A stretch of 64,000 nucleotides of DNA. It comes from Syncephalastrum monosporum B8922 (lineage: Eukaryota; Mucoromycota; Mucoromycetes; Mucorales; Syncephalastraceae). Below are positions 57,913-64,000 of the stretch, piece by piece (position 1 is the stretch's first letter; each line of letters begins with the position of its first letter). The stretch covers positions 124,001 through 188,000 of the forward strand of contig JNEN01001218.1 in the NCBI GenBank assembly GCA_000697355.1, read 5' to 3'. Under the pieces are notes generated by a model. The model made no database searches, was not told the origin of the DNA, and worked only from the letters and a program-made list of their open reading frames with translations. The translations under genes were made by a program, and so were the position numbers.

Positions 57913-60900
57913 ACGGCAAAGGATTTATTACAGATACCCCCTTCTTCATTATATTTACTTTACCCTTTACACACAACTTCTCTCTATCACGTCATGTTAG
58001 CAGTCCTTTGCTTCATTTCGTTTTAGCATCATTTGTCATGTAAATAATCTGCATATTCTTGTAATACATTTTGTACAGAACCTCTACGCTACACGTCTAT
58101 ACATATACCGTAACTTGCATGAGAACGATCTTCTTTTCTGTTTGTTTGTGGGCAGTTCGCATGATTGGTTGTCTAGGAAATGAAAACGCGCCGATGTTTT
58201 GAACAAAACAGTGCACCACGTTTTTGCACACGCAGTTTGGAAATATGCAAGAAAACATGTGTTTTTGCGTGTGTGTGCGGGGGGGGGAGACAAGTTGTAG
58301 TTTATAGAGTGACACAAGCAATGCACGACGACAAAGAGACAACTAAAAACGTCGCACTGCACCACTTCAAACCTGTGCACTTTGTGAGTGGTACACAAAA
58401 AGCCGTGTGAAGTCAAACGCAAAAATGTGCGGGGAAGTGGAAGTAAAATATGAATAGGAATATTTAGCCAGCGTCTCGAATTCGGGGAAGCCTTTTCCCT
58501 TTCATAAGGCTATAAGGCGAGATACTTGCTACTGAGGCGTTCTCGACACCCCTCCTCCTCCTACTGCCATGGTTATTAATTGTCCATTAGCTAATGTAAT
58601 TTCAAGCAAACGTATATTCAAACCTCCTGCGAACCATGCACCCCGGTGTTTTTGAATGTGACAGAAGGAGCGCGTTTTACACATGTACAAGCAGAGTTTC
58701 CCAACTACCAAACCATGTCGCAGCCAATCAAAACCGAAACCGCCGGCTAATTAAAGAAGAGCTGCTGGGAAGCGATTCGCCTCGTATTACATCACGCTTG
58801 GCATTTGGGGCTTGGTCTTTCTCTCATTTCTCCCTCCATTTTGGCGATGGTGACACATTAGGCTGCGTTACTTCTGGTACACTTGTATACGAAGAGTATA
58901 TCAATTGCTCACATTGACGGGTGCTCACACACTCTACGCTTGACCCCTATTATCGGCTGCGTAAAGCTGTTATTAACAAGATGTGCTTTTCTTTTTTTCT
59001 GATAATAAGTTAGTTGACTAATCACTCTGGGCGTACTATAAGACTGTATACTGCCATTTTTATAAAATTCAGTTGCTCCCTGCTACATATATACTACTGA
59101 GATAAGAGATACGGGAAGCTGGTAGATAGAAACCAGAGATAGGGATTCAGTGGACGTCCATTTGCTCAGAGGTGGAGTCCTTCTGGCAGACAAGCGTGTA
59201 TTGTCAATTACTACATATTCTTTATTAACATACCACCACAATTAGTGCTCTTCTTTTCGGCTAGTTGTTTCACAAATGTGATGATATAAAAAAAAAAGGA
59301 AAAAACACCTTCCTTATGAAAGTACCATGTATATGCTTATGGTTTTTTTTCTCAAACGACAGTTTTCCAGATGACCCGATGTCGGGCTGAATGCCTTGCT
59401 TTTAACGCAGATATTCTGTGTTCGGACGTGGCATAGATTTTGCGAATCTTACAGCTTGATTACAAGCTGTCGAAAGCTGCGTTTCCTATAAATATTTGCA
59501 ACTCGCAATAAATTTGGCAGTGCGATATGCCACTTCTCTCTGCAGGTACGAAGTCTGCACCATAAGTTGAACTATGCAGAATGTCGGTGTGCGCACGATC
59601 ATAGGGACAACCAACCTCGAGAGCCGTCTTTTCGTGCATGCACCTTTAGGAAAGAACTCCAACCAGTATACATAAGTGTAGAGCAATATGGCTATGACGC
59701 ACGGAGGAGAAGTAGGACGCGTGAAAAAATGCTCTTGTCGAAGTGGGCGAACGGACGCGTGTCGTTTCGCTCGATAGCGATCCATTGATCATGCTTCCGC
59801 TTACCGTCGCTTATCTTGGAAGACACTTGCCACCGGGCTTGAAGCAAAGCTCGTGCAATTGACTCGTCCACTACTTGCTGATCGGGACCATCGAGGTCTG
59901 CTAATACGTGCGCGCTTCATTCTATTCTTTTTTGACTATTTGTTTTTCTTCGCGCCCTTTTCCTTTTAACCCATGCCCATGGCATGTAGGCCGACGCACA
60001 TGATTGCGATGGTACCTTCTTAACAGACCATCTTCCTTTAAGTCCACTCGTTGGCTGTGATTTTCTGTCAAAAACAACATCGGGGACCTAGATTTTGAGC
60101 CCTCACGACCGTGGCATCATTCTCGTTACAAGCCTGGCTTCCACGGAGAACAGATGGCAAAGTTTGATGTTCGCGTAAGCCGACCAAAACGGCTATAGCA
60201 TCCGCTGCATCCGAGCTTTTGCTCGTTCCCGAGCGGCAGCACCCGTATCGATATAATGCCATGTACTTCCAGATATAAAGTGGTCCATATACCGCGTATG
60301 TCGTGGGTGGAAAAAGATTGTTGCCAAAACCGTAATGCTCCTGAAACAGTGACCACAAATTCAAACGTGAGGAAGCTATTTGTTGAAGATGCGAGACTCA
60401 GTACGGCATTGTCTGCATGAACCACGTCATGCTAAATTATTGCCAATGTGGTCAACGGCAAAGCAGCCCGGATGTTTGTTTATGCTAATAGATAACATAT
60501 ACCACATCAAAGACTCTTAGAAAGTCTTAAGCTCCGGAGCAAGAATTATCCTCTGCAGCATCTTTATAACAGACTTGATGATTGACTGTACAGTATTGTG
60601 TACTGTATATATCAGCCATTACGAGGGTGACTGTATTTATCTGTTAGGGCAGACATGCTTACGGTCTCTATTATCCTGGGGATGTGCTGTTGGCTTTAAC
60701 GTGTGCACACGCAAATAGACCCTCACAGCCACAAACAGGGACGTCTCAAAAGTGATTACGCAACAGCTTGTTTTCTAAACTTACCTGCAAGCCCTTTCCA
60801 CGTTCAATAACAATATAACCTTGATATAAAGTTATGAAGACACTTGTGAAAGAGATCTGTATCAAATCATGTAGCCTCCTTTAATAATCGGAGAGAATTT

Positions 60901-61460
60901 TGCAAACAAAAACTATTGGTGAACTGCCGTATGTCTATAATCAGTCTGTTCTATGATATACATATAGGTGCTTTCCACGCTTTAATATGACCTTACAGGC
61001 TGCAACGTATGTCAGCAGAAACATATGGTATCGGCTGGGTATGCATAGAAAAAGATAAGCTGCTAATTTTCAGGTGTGACGAAACCGACGTAATACATCA
61101 ACGCTCTCATGACCAGGCTCTTTTTCCATGGAAACAACCTCAGACGTGTTTCCCCCGTGACACGTCTCTAATCTTTGCTTGGAGATGCGCTTGATACATT
61201 AAGTTCTATTTCATTTACTATACTTTAAGGTGACAGGGCAAGTGTGTTTCTAGGTAAAGATGTTAAGAGGGACAGTTCGAACGAGGGGGCCATCTTTATT
61301 GTTCAATTTGCTATCTTGTTTGGCAAAGCAATGCGACCAAGAAAGGAAACCCGCCTTGGTTCTTGGCGGCATTTCTTGAGGCCCGCCCTTCCCTTTTGTT
61401 TCTCACTCGCACACTCTTTCTTAGCTTTTACTTTTTTGTTTTGCATAATACTTGGACCTC
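57913..61460. other. Gene-poor island of 3.5 kb
   Basis: This A/T-rich stretch lies between two plus-strand genes. A G9 run (58280-58288) and several A/T runs are present. Apart from a multi-frame coding relic on the minus strand at 60.1-60.4 kb, no gene is supported. The last about 200 bp (61240-61460) form the promoter of the VHS gene, with a T-rich leader at 61424-61445. Confidence 0.5.
60068..60425 (-). pseudogene. Decayed protein-coding relic, three reading frames
   Basis: On the minus strand, protein-like stretches succeed each other in different frames. They are LNLWSLFQEHYGFGNNLFPP with TTYAVYGPLYIWKYMALYRY, then GAAARERAKARMQRML in a second, then YSRFGRLTRTSNFAICSPW in a third. The joins look like single-base changes near 60245 and 60195. 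No family is recognised with confidence. Continuous composition across three frames is the evidence for an old gene rather than chance frames. Confidence 0.35.
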
Positions 61461-63742
61461 ATGCCGTTGTTTTCGAAGAAAATAACACCCACGACCATTA
61501 CGGCCAACATTGGTAAGAAGGGATGCACCTCGCTTGGAGGGTGATGGCTCATTGGAAGGAATGGACAATAGAAAAGGCAACGGATGCCAGCCAGACCGAG
61601 ACAGACTGGTCATTGGTGTTCCAGATTTGCGATGGGGTCAACAGCACTGAGCTTGGTGCTAAGGAAGCGCGCAAGCTGCTGCAAAAGAAGATGCTCTCGG
61701 ACAAACCGCAGACGCAACTGCTCGCGCTTGAAGTAAATATTAATATGAGCGCCCTTATCATTATATTTCCTGTGTCGCTCAATGATATCATTTCCCGTTT
61801 AGCTGCTCGATGCGTTGTCGGAGAACTGTCGTGATCGCTTCAAAGGTAACGAATGAACGAAAAGAATGAGAAATATAGACTGACCAAGGACCGTCGTTCA
61901 AGACCAACTCGGGGCCAAATCCTTTGCTGAGGATCTCGACACGTTAGCGTTCACAAGGGTGAGTCAAAGTGTAAAAAAAAACTAGAGAAGGAGGTTCGAA
62001 GGTGTTGTACACATTATGAACGCGGACATGAGCGGAGAAAAAGGGACACGCGAGACAGATAGACAAGGGGAGAGAGAAAAGAGAGATGGCGGCAGAGAAG
62101 CGCTGTATGAAATGATTAATGCGACATAATATTAACTAACTTTCGACGTAATGAAGGCGAATGATGATCGTGTGCATAGCAAACTAGTGCACTGCCTACA
62201 AAACTGGTGCACGCGATTCGGATCCGACCCGGCATTAGCGGGCGTGCAACGCGTCTTTGACAAGGTCACGACAGGCAACCCCTCTGGTGGACGTCGCAGC
62301 CTGTTCCGCCCATCGGCTTTCCCTACAAGCAACCAGCGCCTGGTCGTGTCGCAGTCTCGGTCCGAGCAGCAGCGGGAAAGACAGCCAAGTTCACAAGGAC
62401 AGGTCCGCGCATACCCTTTTTTTCTTCATAAGGGATGACTCATAATATTACTGTATAGGCCATCGGCCCAACGGATCCGATGAACGACGTGTTGTTGGCC
62501 AAAAACAATGCACAGCTCTTTTCGCAGACTCTCTCTTTCACGGACCCTACCCAGGAGGACATTTCGAAGAACGAGTTAATACAGGCAAGGCAAAAGATCT
62601 AAAGCTAGGCTTCCTGTTACTGACCCACCTCTTCAGGAATTCTATGGCAAATGCAAAATGTTCCAAACGATACTGGGGAACCATCTCCAAACATGCGAAG
62701 ACGAAGACGTCATCTGTAAGTATCACCTGAGAAAAAAAAAATTCTAGGGGATATGAAGGTGGCCGCAGAGAGGAAGAAGAAAAAAAAAGTTGGGAGTGCC
62801 GCAAGGAAAAACGAAGTGACACGAACCCTAATCTTGTGCGTATCTCTCTTTTATTTTTTCTATGGCAGCCTCGTTGCTGGAAGCCAATGGCGAGCTTATC
62901 ACCTGCTTCAAGGCGTACGACGACATGTTAGAACGTAGTGCCATGAACGAGGCAACGCAAAATTCGCAAGTGCTGCACAACCGTGGCACCCGACAGGTAA
63001 AAAGAATAGCTGAGTGCAGCACACGTATTCCAAACGCCGATCACTCTAATTTATTTTTTCGATTGCATTTTTTAGGAGGAAGTGGCCAGAGAAGCGAGTA
63101 CCGGCGGTGGTGCTGGTTCGAGCAGCAGTAGCAGCACCAACAACAATAGCCCATCCGTCTCATTGCCGCAACCGAGGTAAAGTGTCTGTGTGTGCATTTG
63201 TGTCCAAACGTATTGCATTCGTGCGTGTGTGTAAATACACAGATGGGTGCGGGAAAAGGGACCCGGCGAGTATGGAAGGCGGAGGGGCCACGCGGGTTGA
63301 GGCGCGCGCGTGTTTTATATTTTGCGTTTTGCGTCGTGTGTGTGTGTGTGTGTGTGCCTGTGTGCGTGTGCACGGACGGTCCCAGATGAACAAGACAAGA
63401 GATAACGTATACTGGGGGCTGTATTATTCATGGGTCTCTTCTCTCTCCTCCAGTGCACGCGCAGGAGGTGCCCCGGTACCGACAGGAGCAGCACAGCAGC
63501 CGGTGCAAGCGACGTATGCACCCGTGGACCCATTCGACCCGTTTTCTGACAGCAACGAGGTTCAAGCGTCGTCATCGGGCGATGCAGGGTACAAACCGTT
63601 TTTCTTTTTTTTTTTTGCGTTCGCGCACCTTGTTTCCTAAAACAAACAACTCACATTTGTTTTTATATTTTATAGTAATAGCAACAACAACGGCGTTCAT
63701 AACCTGCCCCCACCACTGACTCCTCAGCGAATGCACGATTAA
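61461..63742 (+). CDS. VHS-GAT domain trafficking adaptor (Lsb5/TOM1/GGA-like)
   Basis: This is a likely ubiquitin- and phosphoinositide-binding adaptor of endosomal or actin-linked sorting. Eleven exons: 61461-61512, 61572-61732, 61803-61845, 61903-61958, 62157-62402, 62459-62584, 62637-62715, 62869-62996, 63076-63176, 63454-63588, 63676-63742 (1194 nt, 397 aa). The start MPLFSKKITPTTITANI leads into the VHS core IEKATDASQTETDW..FQICDGVN and LLDALSENCRDRF. A GAT-like helical region lies at about 225-325 (AKNNAQLFSQTLSFTD, KCKMFQTILGNHL, LLEANGELITCFKAYDDML). A Ser/Asn/Pro-rich tail contains VDPFDPFSDSN, resembling EH or adaptin-binding DPF motifs. Lsb5-like length and lack of a gamma-adaptin ear favour Lsb5/TOM1. 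One intron has a GC donor (62585). Confidence 0.88.
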
Positions 63743-64000
63743 AACAAAATAATAACAAGCGTCGGCACCTTACAACCGCGCGCTGTCTCTCTTAAAACTT
63801 TTTTTGGAGTTGGCTTGGCACAACGCCGGATCCCCTTCCTTTAGCTCATCACAGATTACAGATTAGAAGAAAAATGTATGCGTGCGTACGTGTGTTTATA
63901 TACATATATATATATATATGTATATGTGTGTGTGTGTGTGTGCGGACTGGGGGGACCCGAAAGAGAAAGGGGGGAGTTTGTTGGCTGGGTTCGTGCGCGT
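63743..64000. repeat. 3' flank with TA/TG microsatellite
   Basis: After the VHS gene stop, a (TA)n tract passes directly into (TG)n (63897-63942). A purine-rich stretch (GGGGGGACCCGAAAGAGAAAGGGGGGA) follows. No coding signal before the window ends. Confidence 0.65.

Noticed and set aside
1..64000. CRISPR arrays, prokaryotic operons, viral genes
   Set aside because: Scanned on both strands; none present, and the intron-rich gene structure is eukaryotic throughout.

Overview
The window is nuclear DNA from a filamentous fungus, most probably an early-diverging one (Mucoromycota, Mucorales-like). Nearly every gene carries several short GT-AG introns of about 50-100 nt. The gene set is fungal: Vps1, Nma111, Sip3/Lam-type BAR-PH-VASt protein, Env7 kinase, Kre9/Knh-like wall protein and heme-thiolate peroxidase. 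It also includes an ER Hsp90 (GRP94 type), which yeasts lack. A decayed gene near 55 kb looks like an uncharacterised family I associate with Mucorales. The genus cannot be named from sequence alone.

Layout. 0-29 kb is gene-dense: ER Hsp90, a Set7-type SET methyltransferase divergent from DNA polymerase delta subunit 3, a membrane-anchored heme peroxidase, the nuclear HtrA protease Nma111, a SANT-like coiled-coil protein, a Sip3/Lam contact-site protein and dynamin Vps1. After a 3.2 kb gene-poor gap come the ribosome-biogenesis helicase Dbp6/DDX51 and a peroxisomal acyl-CoA ligase. 29.8-34.6 kb is one giant acidic AT-hook protein. 34.6-38.6 kb is empty. 38.6-41.4 kb holds a seven-helix membrane protein and a mitoferrin whose promoter has three GATA-type ATCTGAT elements. 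43-53.8 kb holds a mitochondrial DEAD-like helicase, a Knh-like surface protein, a GATA factor, an Env7/STK16 kinase and a VC0807-like membrane protein. 53.8-61.4 kb is mostly gene-poor, with decayed coding fragments around a PH-domain gene. A VHS-GAT trafficking adaptor closes the window.

There is no operon-like logic. Functional themes are membrane traffic and contact sites (Vps1, Sip3-like, Env7, VHS-GAT, PH protein), proteostasis (Hsp90, Nma111), chromatin and DNA replication (Set7, POLD3, AT-hook, GATA, SANT-like) and iron (mitoferrin). Exon borders were worked out by hand from splice signals and reading-frame continuity; for most genes the exon lengths sum to a multiple of three. I saw no rRNA gene, no intact tRNA, no CRISPR array, no virus and no intact transposon. 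The non-routine material lies in the gene-poor islands: a probable TnpB/Fanzor-like C-terminal remnant (22.2-22.5 kb), a convergent pair of frameshifted genes (54.5-55.6 kb) and another multi-frameshift relic (60.1-60.4 kb).
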